Positions 1-11,463 of a stretch of DNA of 64,000 bases are shown piece by piece. Source of the stretch: Whalleya microplaca. Lineage: Eukaryota > Ascomycota > Sordariomycetes > Xylariales > Xylariaceae. The DNA is taken from positions 558,001-622,000 of the forward strand of contig MU385717.1 in the NCBI GenBank assembly GCA_022497155.1, read 5' to 3'. The notes below the pieces were generated by a model. It ran no database searches and was not told the origin of the DNA. It saw only the letters and a program-made list of their open reading frames with translations. Position 1 is the stretch's first letter, and every line of letters begins with the position of its first letter. The position numbers were made by a program, and so were the translations under genes.

Positions 1-148
1 GACTAAGCCCAATGGCCAAGTCTCCTCTGTCAAGGAGGAAGACGAACCGGAGTGGGACATCGATACCGACTCAGCTTATTACGCCAGTGAGGATGGCAGC
101 ATCAGCACGAGCCCTTTACGAAGACAGATGAGCCTTTTGGGCATGTAG
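1..148 (+). CDS. C-terminal end of an unidentified protein (5' truncated by window)
   Basis: An open frame enters from the left edge (codons begin at base 2) and stops at the TAG at 146-148, giving the last 48 residues of a protein. The piece is acidic in its first half (EEDEPEWDIDTDS) and ends in a short basic/Ser-rich tail, RRQMSLLGM. No domain can be recognised from so little. It is taken as coding because the frame is open, the composition is protein-like, and typical AT-richer intergenic DNA starts right after the stop. Confidence 0.6.
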   Translation, partial: TKPNGQVSSVKEEDEPEWDIDTDSAYYASEDGSISTSPLRRQMSLLGM

Positions 149-1542
149 AGCATCATTAGATATAGATACACAACGCGCTAGAGAATCAAGCGCTAGAGTT
201 TAGATTACGATGCCATCACGATGCGCATGCGACTCTTCATCAAGTAAGAGAGTCGATTAAAGTAAAGTAAAGACGGACACGCTTTTTTTCTAGCTGTCCA
301 TTGGCGTTGGATAGATATAGCCCTCTCGGGGCTCGTGGCGCATTCGCTACTACTACAATGGGGTGATTTTGATGCATTTCTCGGGATTGTTCCTTTTTTT
401 CGTTCCGCACATAAATACCTATGTAGCTAGCGTTCCTTATGAGGCCAGGCCCGGCTGATACCACCACCACTGTCGTTGTACAGGCTGGCGAAATACAAAT
501 GCGACTGTCGTCATGCAGATACCCTTATTATTCTCATTTATATGGGATGACATGCGATTTTCTTCCTTTGGTAGAATCACCCGATGAGCCATCCGATAGG
601 AAGGAAGATGAAGCCTGAGTTCGTGATTTCGCTGTTGGGGGATCATTATTTGCCCAATAGGTAGATCATTCCGAGCGTTCTCATTCCTTGACGGAGGGCG
701 GTCTTGCCGATAATATCTATACTTATCATATCTTTCACTCAGCTCATATCTACTTACCGAGACTCTCACTGCTGGCAAAGACCCATATTAAGGCTATGAG
801 CTCGCGCGGTTGTGAGTGAGTTAACAAAGCGAACAAAGGCAGGTTATAGGAATTGAACCTAACTCACTTTATTCACTCGCTAACGCATTTATGTCTCATA
901 TTGCGGTATGAATCTAGATTATGAGTTGATGCCTTGATTACGATCTATAATATTGTTATTACTTATAATATCTATAGGGCCGTCAGGGTCGTTTGGCTGG
1001 GATGATTGCTTTTTATGTGCCCTTGCAGCCTTGCGCTGTCTAATGTGCCCCTCAGTGATGCAACAAGAATTGGTGGGTGCCTAGAGCTTAACGAACTTTT
1101 TAATAGATCAACATGTGTGCCTGCGTGCGGCTGAGAAGATGACAGTCCCTTACATGTAGCTAGAGAAGACAAGTAAACCGGTTCGTGAACACACAGATAG
1201 TGAGGCCCATCAGGTCGTGGGTCTGGAGACATCCAACATTGCTAGGCAGTCATATCCTGTTGCAACTTGCAACTAATAATAAACCCTGCTGCCGTGGCTT
1301 CATCCATAACATTAGTAGGCAGACAACAGAAGCTGAGACGATCGTTATGAGACTTGATGTATCTGTCTGCGATTAATAAGAATTGCGTTGGAGTCCGCTT
1401 ATGGGCTGAGACAGTGTCTCGGGGTACAGATAAGCTCGCGACAAACCAACTACCAACTACTTCCCCGCCAACCTCTATGTCAGCAATTCGTTCGATTGTA
1501 TCCTGAAAGTCATAGCTACTTACCTAATCTTGATCATTGGAA
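149..1542. other. Intergenic; no gene seen; one tRNA-like scrap
   Basis: Short open frames on both strands have no domain content and mostly start at non-ATG codons. At 853-874 there is a minus-strand T-arm-like segment that resembles the tRNA-derived remnant at 45725-45794, with C-to-T type differences. Nothing else supported. Confidence 0.6.
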
Positions 1543-2613
1543 ATGGCGGACGAGCTACCTCACTCTAGCAATGAAGACAATTCTAGCGATGGAGATGAGT
1601 CCAGTGATGAAGGCAATTGGCCTTACTCCCGCGATGAGTTAGTGGCGGCCATCAGCGACTTCTATACGTTCATAAGTACGTTCTCCAGGCCTCTTCAATT
1701 TCTCGGTTATCTCTTCCAACGATGCGCTTACAATATCTCTGAAATCAAAACTCTTAAGATGACTTGGAATATCTCTAAGGCGCCTCATTAAAGTCGGTCA
1801 CTGATTTTTCTTCGTATATAGCGCGCTTGCACATCCCGAGCTCTGCTCTGAAATACCCCCCTGAGGGAGGCTGGCCAAACATCACACCTGAGAATTGTAG
1901 CGGGTTTGGGAAAAGCGACTTCGTCGTAGACCTCATAAAACACCTACCGTACATAGACCAAGGCGAGAAGGGAGCGGGTATGCACAAACCCCCAAGCATG
2001 AACTGACCTTCGTAGTATCCGTGGAACGAGGCTGATGCCATTCCTCCCAGATAATTATTACAGTTACAACCAGGCTGTGGATATCCATTACAAATGCAAT
2101 GTGATCGACTACTCGCACGCAACAGCCGAAGACTTCGGCGGGGAATACATCAAAAGTGGCGAGATCGCCGCTGAGGGCGAGGGCCCGGTGACAGCTGACA
2201 CGGTGGCGCTCGGGAACGGGCACGAGAGCGGCGGGCGCGACATCCTGCTCGACACCAAGAGGGGCGAGGTCATCGAGGAGCAGATAGCCTACCAGCGCAA
2301 CTGCGAAGCGGACGTGAGGGAGTACTTCGCCGACCTCAAGCGGCAGTATGAGCAGTTGAAGCTGATACCCATTCCCGGCTACGAAATCGCCGAAAACATC
2401 GCCGAGGTCGAGGGAGTGCCTGACCTGAGAAGACAAGATGACGACAACAGGTTTTTCCCCAGCGATGTAGAGGTGCAGTATATCCGCCACATCTACCGCA
2501 GCCATGGCTGGCCAACCCCTGAGTTCCGGAAGGAGGAGGCGCTGGATGCTATTCGCAAGTTCATACGAGAAAGGGACCCACCGAGTGACGATGAAGAAGA
2601 CAATGATGATTAG
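1543..2613 (+). CDS. Conserved-looking acidic fungal protein of unknown function
   Basis: I reconstruct three exons: 1543-1675, 1822-1977 and 2051-2613. Both introns are phase 1 and have GTACGT...TAG and GTATGC...CAG borders. The joined frame starts MADELPHSS, an acidic Ser/Asp/Glu stretch. It continues into a compact region with aromatic and proline motifs (LKYPPEGGWPNIT, then DFVVDLIKHLPYI) followed by NYYSYNQAVDIHYKCNVIDY. A central EEQIAYQRNCEADVREYF segment and the C-terminal half are predicted helical, and the tail is DPPSDDEEDNDD. The pattern looks like fungal proteins of a few hundred residues that describe a WPNIT...HLPYI block, but I cannot name a characterised family or function. 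The exon structure is well supported because three separate frames join into one uninterrupted protein of about 283 residues. An overlapping minus-strand ORF (1933-2505) is a shadow. Confidence 0.72.
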
Positions 2614-3482
2614 GAGCAGAAGGAGGATAGTTCGACGCGTTGTTCAACAGCTTCGAGGGGAGATACCTACCTAAGTTAGGTAGTATGTAATTGCTAGACG
2701 GTGTGCAAGGTGTGCAATCAAACTGCTCTTACGTGTACTAGCAACTTGTAGTGCATAGTTATCTTTCTGAGTTGTGGCGGGGAGACATATGGAGTCTACA
2801 AATGGAGTCTACAGATTATGAGGCCTCGGATCTCGGAGCTTTCTCACCTTGGCAGTGTGAGACTTCTAGAATACAAATGACAATGAAAACGAATGGGGCA
2901 ATCAACAGAGCAATCAATGGAACAATCAATTAGTGCAGACATTGAAGTGAAATGGAATAAATATCATGTAATATGCCATGTCTAAATTCACTTTAACAAG
3001 AGGCAGGAGATAAGATGACGGAATTTCGTAATCATTCCATTGTGGCTTTTCCACGATGTGGGTAGAGATGTTTTGGTGCAGATCTGAAGAATTTAAGCTT
3101 GTCTACCTGGAGATAACACGGTCAAGTAAATAACTTACCCTTTTAGGGAGACCAAGGACGTGACGGCTCTTGTGATTGGCTCATCAGCAGATGGCCCGAA
3201 CTTGGGGAGCTTGGGTCTTGGCCTTTTAAGACGCGGTTTTGATTACATACGGTGACACGCTCAAGAGCAGAGTCCCACTACGAATCCATCTAGCTGATCA
3301 CTCACCAGCCTCTTATTGTTCTTTTCTCTTCAACACCTACTCCCACGTCTCGTCTCTCTCTGTCTTCGGCGTCCCAACGAGGATTCTTACTTCGTGACTG
3401 TGTAATCTGAGGATCTGTCTCTCGTTCTACGTCCTTTCCTTCCTGCCATCTACGTATATAATGCATATCTAGGCCTCTCGAA
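2614..3482. other. Intergenic and promoter region of the homeobox gene
   Basis: No gene is visible. Around 2890-2935 there is a short run of CAATCAA-type repeats. The 200 bases before 3483 are pyrimidine-rich (CTCTTC, TCTCTCTCTGTC), typical of a fungal core promoter and 5' UTR. Confidence 0.55.
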
Positions 3483-5906
3483 ATGTCCTACTCCACCGCG
3501 TCTTCCTCACCTCCCACTATGGCCGGAGCTTCAGCCCCAGCCCTGGCCCACGAAAGCCATAGCAGTTTGCGGTATGCAAACTCTCAGCATAGCAATCCCG
3601 AATCTCCTGCCATGTCTTTCGAATCCTCGTTTCGATTGGAACCGGGATTCTCAACCCACGGCAGCGAATCGGAGAAACACCCCAAGGGCAAGCGGAAAAG
3701 AACCACGTGTGTAGCCGCAATTAACCCTCAATGTTTGCTGTCATATAGTGGCTGATATTTTCGTCTTTCTTCTTTTCAGTATCCAAGATAAAGTTATCCT
3801 CGAAGCAGCGTATAACTCCAATCCAAAACCCGGCAAGGCAGCGCGACTCGACATTGTGAGCCGCGTCTCGTTGAACGAGAAGGAAGTCCAAGTCAGTATA
3901 GTTCTACACCGCATCGGACATGCCTGCCTCCAGAACACAGTTAGAGGGCGTGTTTTAATCAATTGGGACTGACTCAATATTTCCGTGCAGATTTGGTTTC
4001 AGAATCGCCGGCAGAACGACCGTCGAAAGTCGCGTCCTCTGTCCCCGCAAGAAATTGCAGCACTGAGATACGGTGGTGGTGTACAGATTATATCATCTGA
4101 TTCCCTATCCGCATCAATGGGTCCTACCAATACATCCGAGAAGCCTCATAGTGCACATGTCGAGGACATAGCAACTCCAGATGTGGAGAAGCTACCTAGC
4201 ACCCCCCAAGATGCTGCATCTCAGCACTCGACCCAGTCCTCTCCAAAACCGGTAGAACAAAGCCAACTAGCCGTGGATGAGCCAGCAATGCCGGAGACTA
4301 GAGGCACGGAGGTGGCTACACCGCCGTCGTCGCAGAAAGCCGGATCCGAATGCGAGAATCTCTCGCTCTCTCAAACCTCGTCGGCATCAGTTGGCTATGT
4401 GTCAAATCGGTGGAACTTGGGAAATTCTTTCTCAACTCCTTCAACCGTCGAGCGGTCCAGGGACGATTCGTTCAGGTGCGTCATGTCGTTTTCCTCGACG
4501 TGAGTACTAGCACTAACTAGTTTTCAAGGCTCGAATCGCTTCCGTCCTCTACCCACTCGACCACTAATAACTCGCCTGCTTCCGTACTCCCACCGCCGTC
4601 ATCTTCGTCCCAGGTTCGCCTCTCCCTTTCCCTGGAAGGAAAGGCCGAGTTGATTTCGTCACAATCATCTCCACCACGTCCCATCCCACATCAACTACCG
4701 GCAGACGCGGAGACGCTACCGCCGGTCCGCACCCACCGAACCCTCCACCGAAGCCGGAGCGCCCTCCCCGGCATCACCCTCCCGCCGATCTCGACGCTGA
4801 CCGCCCACCTGCCGCCGCAGCTGACGCGCGGGCGCTCGCGCGACGTGCACGCGTGGGAGTCCTGCTGCGAGGCCGACACCCGCGACGAGCTGACCAAGCA
4901 GGCCGAGAACGAGTCCTCAGGCTCCGCGATCGCCGCCATCAGCCTCCTGCGGTCGAGCAGCAGCTCCGCCAGCCTCAGCAACCTGATCCACAGCCACAGC
5001 AGTAGTAACCAGGGCCATGGCGGTGCTGCTGCTGCTGCTGCTGCTGCTTCGCCGGCGGCGAACAGCGACAGCAGCATCATCCTCCAGCCCACCTCCGCGA
5101 AGCGCAACGCGCCGCCGCCCAGCAAGTCCGCGCCGCGCCCCGCGTCCAAGAAACCCAAGCTCGCGCGCGCGAGCAGCAGCCTCGCGCGTCTGCAGAGCAG
5201 CCTGCCGGCGCTGTCCGTCGCGTCCATGACGACGAGCATGGACAAGCGCACAACAATCAACAGTGACGCGGTGGAGCCCGCGAAGAAGAAGAGCAAGAAG
5301 GACGTCGGCGGCGGCCACAGCCTCTTCACTCTCCTCAGCCCCTCGGGCGGGGGCGACTCCGACAAGGAGAACTGGAGCCCGGACGAGGACGACGCCAGCG
5401 GACTGCGGCGGCGCCGCCCACTGCCCGGTGTACCGCCGGCTAAGGGCCCAGCGGGCGCGGGCGCGGTTCTGGTGTCGACGGGGGCGAGCGAGGGAACTTC
5501 TGGTATTACCCACAAGGACCCGTTTTCTCACAAGAACCCGGTTACCCACAAGAACCCGCGCCGCGTCGGACGCGTGCTCGGCGAGCAGGACGGCGCGGCC
5601 AGGCGCTCGCTGATGCTGGAGAACAGGGCGAACACGGCGCCGGCGGCCCGGCATCATCATCATCATCTGGGCGGTGGTGGTGGGGGGAAGAAGACGGCGG
5701 CGGCCGAGGCGCCGATGATGATCTTCGAGGACGAGAATGACGGTGGTAGTAAGCAGCAGCAGCGGGGAGGCGGACGAGGCGAGAACCGCCGTGATGGCGG
5801 TGGTGAGGTCGAGCTCTTCATGCGCGGCGAAGTCAGCCCGAGCAAGAGGCCCGATATGGACTGCGTCGCGGGCCTGCTGTCGCTGAGCCAGGGGAACTGG
5901 CGCTGA
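3483..5906 (+). CDS. Homeodomain transcription factor (YOX1/Kal-1-like)
   Basis: Four exons (3483-3706, 3780-3891, 3991-4475, 4529-5906) give a 732-residue protein. Intron phases 2, 0 and 2 all match. The homeodomain lies near residues 70-128: a basic KGKRKRTT arm, the helix-1 segment QDKVILEAAYN, and recognition helix IWFQNRRQNDRRKS with WFQNRR at about 114-119. Both early introns sit inside the homeodomain, the second directly before IWFQNRR. The rest is low complexity: Ser/Pro-rich, an 8-Ala run from (GCT)8 at 5025-5048, a 5-His run, and many Ser-Pro/Thr-Pro sites. SDKENWSPDEDD at about 551-562 includes a KEN-box-like triplet. Family knowledge: fungal YOX1-type homeodomain proteins repress cell-cycle genes, and Neurospora Kal-1 and Magnaporthe HOX proteins affect growth and conidiation. 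The specific ortholog assignment is inference. The protein is expected to be nuclear. Confidence 0.9.
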
Positions 5907-6950
5907 GGTGGGGAGCTGGTGTGGCTTCCTGGGGAGACGAGGAGGAGGAGGAGGAGTAGGGGAGGGGGGAGTGAGAGAGCGTATTAACTAACCAGTGAAC
6001 CAGCCAGCCAGCTAGTCAGTCCGTCAGTCCGTCACCAATGGGGGGTCCAACCCCTAACTCCTTGCTTCTTGGACAGACAGACGGGCGGATAGTAAGTGGA
6101 TGGTGGAAATACACAACGCGTGCCTTTTTTATATATATACCATGTATATGCGCCACGTGCTCATGTGCGATGCTGCAACGAATGATCGGATCGGGGTTAG
6201 GCGGATTTATACCTCACTGACTAACTGACTAACACTAGTCAGGAGTCAGGGGGGGTGTTCGCCAATACGTCGACGGTCATGTCATGAAAGTCTTCTTCTG
6301 TGTACATTTTTTTTTTGTTGCGATTTGGTGTTTGGAGCAAGTGGTGGGTAAAAAAAAATTGTGCGTGACTTTGGAGTTTGAATATATATCTCTGCTTTGT
6401 TTGGCCTTGCTAGGGGTGATGGTAGTGGTGGTGGTGGTTACTAAGGGGATTGATGGTGTGGCCGAGATGTGTTGTTGGGTTAGTGTATAGGCGTTTAAAT
6501 AAGCAAGAAAATTGGCTTGGATGTTTTTCACCTCGTACTTGAAAAGCTCTATGGCGTGTCCAGGTCAACTATCTATATATATATGATCGGGCCAACAGGC
6601 AACAGGCGAGCTTTTGCAGACTGGTTGCTGTGTGACTTGAAAAGGAGAAGTTGCTGGTATCGTGTTGGAGAGTGGAACTGCTGCCTAAAGCTAGGCATTG
6701 GCTTGTACAAGGCAGATAGTAATAACTTAAGTTGTGAAATGCGATCTATTATACTAGTGCAATCTAGTAGTAGTGTCTCAATGGTTCGCGATGTATCATG
6801 GTAATATGCAATTCGTATAGGCACGATGTGTCTACGAATAGGTGAACCTAACTTAGTTTTCATGGTATCATTCATCTCGTATAGGTGTACAGTAAAACGT
6901 AGCAATGCATAGTCCAGAACTCCCCATCCCTGCCCACACCATTCTTTGCC
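5907..6950. other. Intergenic between convergent homeobox and SEC10 genes
   Basis: It holds the two 3' UTRs and simple sequence: a GAGGAG purine run at about 5938-5975, CCAGCCAGCCAG, CAGTCCGTCAGTCCGTCA, and poly-T/poly-A tracts near 6308 and 6351. Open frames here are short and start at non-ATG codons or lack domains. No RNA gene recognised. Confidence 0.55.
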
Positions 6951-9570
6951 TTAGAGACTCGAGAGCACGCTTTGTACGCCCACAGTTCTCGCGTCGTCTC
7001 GGCTCTGTATGAACGCCTTGAAGTCGGCCTTGACCAACTTCTTCGTGGAGCGGGTGGTCCCGGAAGCTAGGTTCCTGGACCTCTCACGCAGGGCTTCGGG
7101 GCCGATGATGAACAGGTATCCGATCTCGGTCAGCAGCTCAACTGCCGTCTCGACATCCTTCGTCAACGGCCACTCCTTTAGCGTGGCTACGTACTTGGCA
7201 ATGTCCTTGGTGACCATCAGGCCGCCGGTGGCGTTCACCTTAAACTTCTTGAAATGCTCGAAGAGTAATCGTTGGAGGCCCAGCGCGAGCTCGCTACTGA
7301 AAACCTCAAGATTTTGACCATCAATGGCTTGGTTGATGAGTATTGTGCATCGAGACAAGAAGAGGCAGATCGAAGTACAGGTCGGTGTCTGCAGAGATTC
7401 TACCACGCCTAGCTCGTCCTTCGGTAGGAAATCAAGTTTCTTCTGTTGGGCAAGCGACTTGGTCACCCAATTGATCATGACGTCGACAATACTCTTCATA
7501 ACGCTGTTAGCTTTCTTCTCGATGGCTTCGATTCCCATCTTGGCCTGCGCCTCCATGCTTCTCCTCACCGTGGTGTTGGATTCAGCGAGGCGAATAAGAA
7601 CGGTTGATATGAAGCGAGACATGATATTCGTGATTGTTACAGCCGGCCGTATTGAAGGAAGATAGCTGATATCCGGCTCCGTCTTCGCGTTCTCTTGGGA
7701 TGTAGCCTTTTCAAGAGCGGCTTCCAGTGCCGTCTCTACATATACTTGTCCCATGTTCGTCAATAGGAGGTTCAAAAGTATGGCAACGTCTTTGGGAGTC
7801 TCGCTTTGGCTGCCTAGCTCGAGTGTCCGCCGGACACTTTCTGCAAGCCAAGTCATCATTCGCTTAGCGTTGGCAGTACTTAGAACACCCTCTTCCTCCG
7901 TCACTTCGATTTCGTTCTTGTTTTTGTCGGCATCCTGAACACCAGCAACCCGCAACATCATAGCTTTTTGTGTTGCTGTAAGTTCGGATGACTCGAGTCG
8001 TTCCAAGTACGCATCTTTGGCGGATGCCATGAGCTGATTGGTTTGTTGGGCTAGTGAAGCCATAAAGCCAGTCGGCGCCTTTTTTCTTCTCGAGTGATAA
8101 ATGTTATACTTGAAAAGTAAGGAGTTAAACAGTTCCTCTAAACTCTTCTTCTCACGGTCAATATACGAGTTCCCTACTATGTATGGCACAAAAAGTTCCT
8201 CCATCTGCTGATCTAGTGTTTGGGATATCTGAGCTGAGCACGGTTCAGGGTGTTCTGTGAGACCATGCGACTTCAAGTCCTCTATCAGTGCACCGATATA
8301 ACTTCTAGAGGCATGAAGAGAGCGCAGAAAGGCTAAGGACGAAATGTCATCAGCCTTCTCCAAAACCAGTTCCAGTCGTTGCTGTATTGACTGCTGGAAA
8401 ATGCGTTGTATAAACTTGATCAAGACGGTCTCGTAGTATGGGAAGGCTCTCTTGATGATGAAGGATTCTTCCTGCATGATGATTTTGACCTCATCACAAA
8501 GCGACTGTAGACTGGGTTCAACGCCCGGAGGATCCGAATCGGGATCTGCGAGCTGATCCCAGGTCTCTCCATCCATCGTTACCTCATCCGAGATGAGTTG
8601 GTCTCTATCGATGAAGAACTGATGCTGGTTTACGAAGACCGCAATCACACTGGCGCCTCCGTTGAAGTCATGCAACACCTTAGCGCATTCCATCATATCA
8701 TCGAAGTTTTGTTTCCGGTAGCTGTTGTTGAATTGCTTCAATAGGTCTTGCTCCAGGGTCTCGCAAAACTTCTCGAGGATCTCTCGCGTGTTATGTATGG
8801 GGTCGTCAGCATTGGTGCCGTTGGCGACGCTATTCTTGCGGAATCCATTTGTATGTCCCCAAGAAGCGGGGTCCAACCTTTGACTGATGCGCATCAACTG
8901 ATGTGCAATCACGGCGCATCGTACCTTGTTCTCGGATCCGCCTTGGCGCTGGATATCCTGCAATGATGTGAGCTCGCCAGTCTCGCTGACTTGAAGCCAA
9001 CATTGTATCAGGAAATTAGCATCCAAAGCCCGTCTACGTTTCCTGTCCAACTCCTCAAGTTTCTCTCCGATCTGGACAGCGATGTTTCCATCTGCTTCAC
9101 CGCGGATATCTCGGTCGGTTCCGTTGGGGTTGTTGAGAGAGAGATCAAGGGCTTCGAATTGGTTAATCGACTGGTCGAGTTTTCGACCTAGAGTATCGAG
9201 GGTCTGGTCATGTTGGATCTCGGCACGGCGGACTTGAGAAAGAAGGTCGGACTCCTGGGCTTGTAGCTCTTCGGATAAGTTTCCAAGGCCTTGCAAGGCA
9301 TCTAGAGGATGCATGTTAGCATACAGCCCATATGGATGATTAGGAAAGCTTGGTCGTACTCTCAAACGTCCGGATTAGGGGCTTCGGATCAAAGGGCTGC
9401 TGAGCAGGGCCAGAGCGACGGTTCAGGGATACGGCACTCTCAGCGAGGCTGTCAACGAAGTCGCGCACGATGAAGTCCTTGTTGGAGAAGTCGTCGAGCG
9501 TGAAGCTGGGACCCTTGGGGAACAGCGCTCGCGAGCCGGAACCGGTCCGCTCCATTAGATCGGGTGCCAT
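6951..9570 (-). CDS. SEC10: Exocyst complex component Sec10
   Basis: Two exons on the minus strand (9570-9360 and 9301-6951; 58-bp phase-1 intron GTACGA...CTAG) encode about 853 residues, the usual Sec10 length. The N-terminus (MAPDLMERTGSGSR, then FTLDDFSNKDFIVRDFVDSLAE) and the following coiled coil (LSEELQAQESDLLSQVRRAEIQHDQTLDTLGRKL, here described in pieces) match the fungal Sec10 layout: a coiled-coil start followed by an all-helical rod. Later landmarks are LDANFLIQCWL, a long Gln/Glu-rich helical middle, and the C-terminal ITNIMSRFIST region. Sec10 is a subunit of the octameric exocyst, which tethers Golgi-derived vesicles at the hyphal tip plasma membrane. It shares a 699-bp divergent promoter region with NUS1. 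The start ATG at 9570 is the first in frame and agrees with the conserved N-terminus. Confidence 0.93.
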
Positions 9571-10269
9571 GGGAGTTGGAGATTTTACGACATAGGTGGT
9601 GATGAAGAGGTTAGGTCTGCATTCTATCTTGCGAGTTCGATAAGAAGCGACGTCACTGAAGGGTATCTACTGTTGGTACAACATCAATGAGTGTTCGTTG
9701 AATGGTTGATGATTGATTGGATACAAGGGGCCAGAGTCAATGCGGCAATACCCGTCAATGCATCTACTGAAGGTTATGTATAGTGGGCTGAGTGGATACA
9801 CGTCTGTCTGAAGCTTGCTGCTTTTAGCTCGACTTTGCGATGGGATTGGGCTGTCAGGCCAAGCCACATGTCATGCGCCACAGGCATCTCGAAAACCCAG
9901 AACTGCCAGTTCCAAGTGAGTTTCTAATAAGTGGGATGGACCCATCTTGCATGCACATGTGAATGCGCACCTGATCCTTGGATCCATCTCAGCTGTCTAC
10001 GCCACGCCACAGAAACGTGGCTGGGAGCAACTACGTCGTAAGATCCATATGTATGTATTTCGTATTCCAGCTAAAATCGTGGCCCTTCCAAACAACGAAA
10101 TACTTATCCTGCCTCAAAGCCTACGCAAGTACGCGTAACGGTATTCACAGTCCGATTTTCCTTTTTTATATGGTTAATACAATGCGAGCCATCCAGGGGT
10201 GAGCATCTCTTCTTTGTCTCTTCTGGATACCCTTTGAATCCATCGTACCGACTTGGAACCACTTCGACT
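9571..10269. other. Divergent promoter region, SEC10 (-) and NUS1 (+)
   Basis: No gene is seen. The segment separates the two start codons and must contain both promoters. The apparent + strand frame that starts at 10234 uses TTG; the first ATG in that frame is 10270. Confidence 0.6.
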
Positions 10270-11369
10270 ATGTCTTTCAGTTCTAGGGATACGAAAGCCT
10301 ATCGAGATGACGAGAAGGCCGGGCACAGTAAACTTAGTGTACACCAGCGGGAAGAGCTAGTTAAGGTTCGCGTCTTGCTTCACTCTTCTTTCTCCTTCAA
10401 CCTACTAACCCAATGGCTAGAACTACCTCCCTGCATCGCCTGCTCGATCCCGAAGTAATAGTCGTAAGAGGAAACAAGAGGCATCACATTTCGGAATCCG
10501 GAAATTCCTAAGATCACAACTTTATTTGTTTCTCTATGTCTTCGTCCACGCCATATTCTCCGTTTACATTCGTATCCGCGTTGCATACCATGTCGTATGC
10601 GTCCAGATTCTCTCAATACTCAAGTACCATCACAACACACCAGACTATGTCCGAAGGGACGTCAGCACCTTGCGGAGGCTACCGGTTCACCTCAGTGTGA
10701 TACTGACCTTGGAAGATGGCGGGCGACCAGGAGATGCGCTGGAGAAACTAATCAATGAAACCTCCGAGGTGGCGGCATGGTGCGCTTCAGCGGGAATCCC
10801 TCGGTTGTCCGTATACGAACGATCAGGTGAGAAGGCATAGTATTACATAAATCGCACGATTCACTAACAGCTCCTAACTAGGGATACTTAAACGTTATAT
10901 GCCCCAGACGCATCGTTCCCTCACGCACAAACTCAAAGGCTGGTTTGGTAAGCACCAAGCTCCTCCAATTTCGCTTTCTACTCGTGGAGCCGCGACCATC
11001 CATTCCCTAAATCGCGAATACGGTATGCAAGATCAAGGAACACTACAAATCAGACTCATCTGCGAGGACGACGGTCGGGAGGCCATGGTGGATCTCACGA
11101 AGGTCCTTACTCAAATGGTGCAGAAGGAGAAGATATCGGCCAAAGACGTGACATTGGACGTCCTTGAAAATGAATTGTCTGAAGCTGTGATGGACGAACC
11201 CGACTTGCTCATTTCATTTGAGCCGTATGTCGACCTCCAGGGATATCCGCCGTGGCCGATCCGCCTGACCGAGATTTACTGCGCACCCGATAACCAGGGT
11301 GTCGGCTATCAGATCTTCCTCCAAGGCCTGCGAAAGTACACAGAGGCCACCTTCAAATTGGGCAAATAG
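10270..11369 (+). CDS. NUS1: Dehydrodolichyl diphosphate synthase complex subunit Nus1
   Basis: Three exons (10270-10365, 10421-10826, 10882-11369) give about 329 residues. Intron 1 has an atypical GTTCGC donor; GTTAAG six bases upstream would also keep frame and remove two residues. A basic Arg/Ser region is followed by one membrane segment near residues 65-85 (YLFLYVFVHAIFSVYIRI). The cis-prenyltransferase-like domain then carries HLSVILTLEDGG, LINETSEVAAWCASAGIPRLSVYERSG, a central LQIRLICEDDGREAMVDLT and the C-terminal PWPIRLTEIY. Family role: the ER-membrane partner that, with Rer2/Srt1-type catalytic subunits, makes dehydrodolichyl diphosphate for N-glycosylation. The last residues are FKLGK; the RxG motif expected there reads K-L-G (K326). 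It converges on the AlkB gene with 94 bp between stops. Confidence 0.9.
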
Positions 11370-11463
11370 GCCGGGACAGGTTGGATCGTGGCCCGTAGGT
11401 CAGGGGGCAGGGGCGGGAAAAGATCAAGAAAATGCTGATAGAAGAAATACCCATTTAGAACGG

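Noticed and set aside
1933..2505. 190-codon minus-strand frame over the 1.5-2.6 kb gene
   Set aside because: The + strand has a three-exon model with matching phases; the minus frame has no such support.
4691..5666. Two long minus-strand frames (274 and 249 codons) antisense to the homeobox gene
   Set aside because: They arise from the GC-rich, repeat-rich last exon; products are Ser/Arg/Ala low complexity. The + strand frame joins by splicing to a homeodomain.
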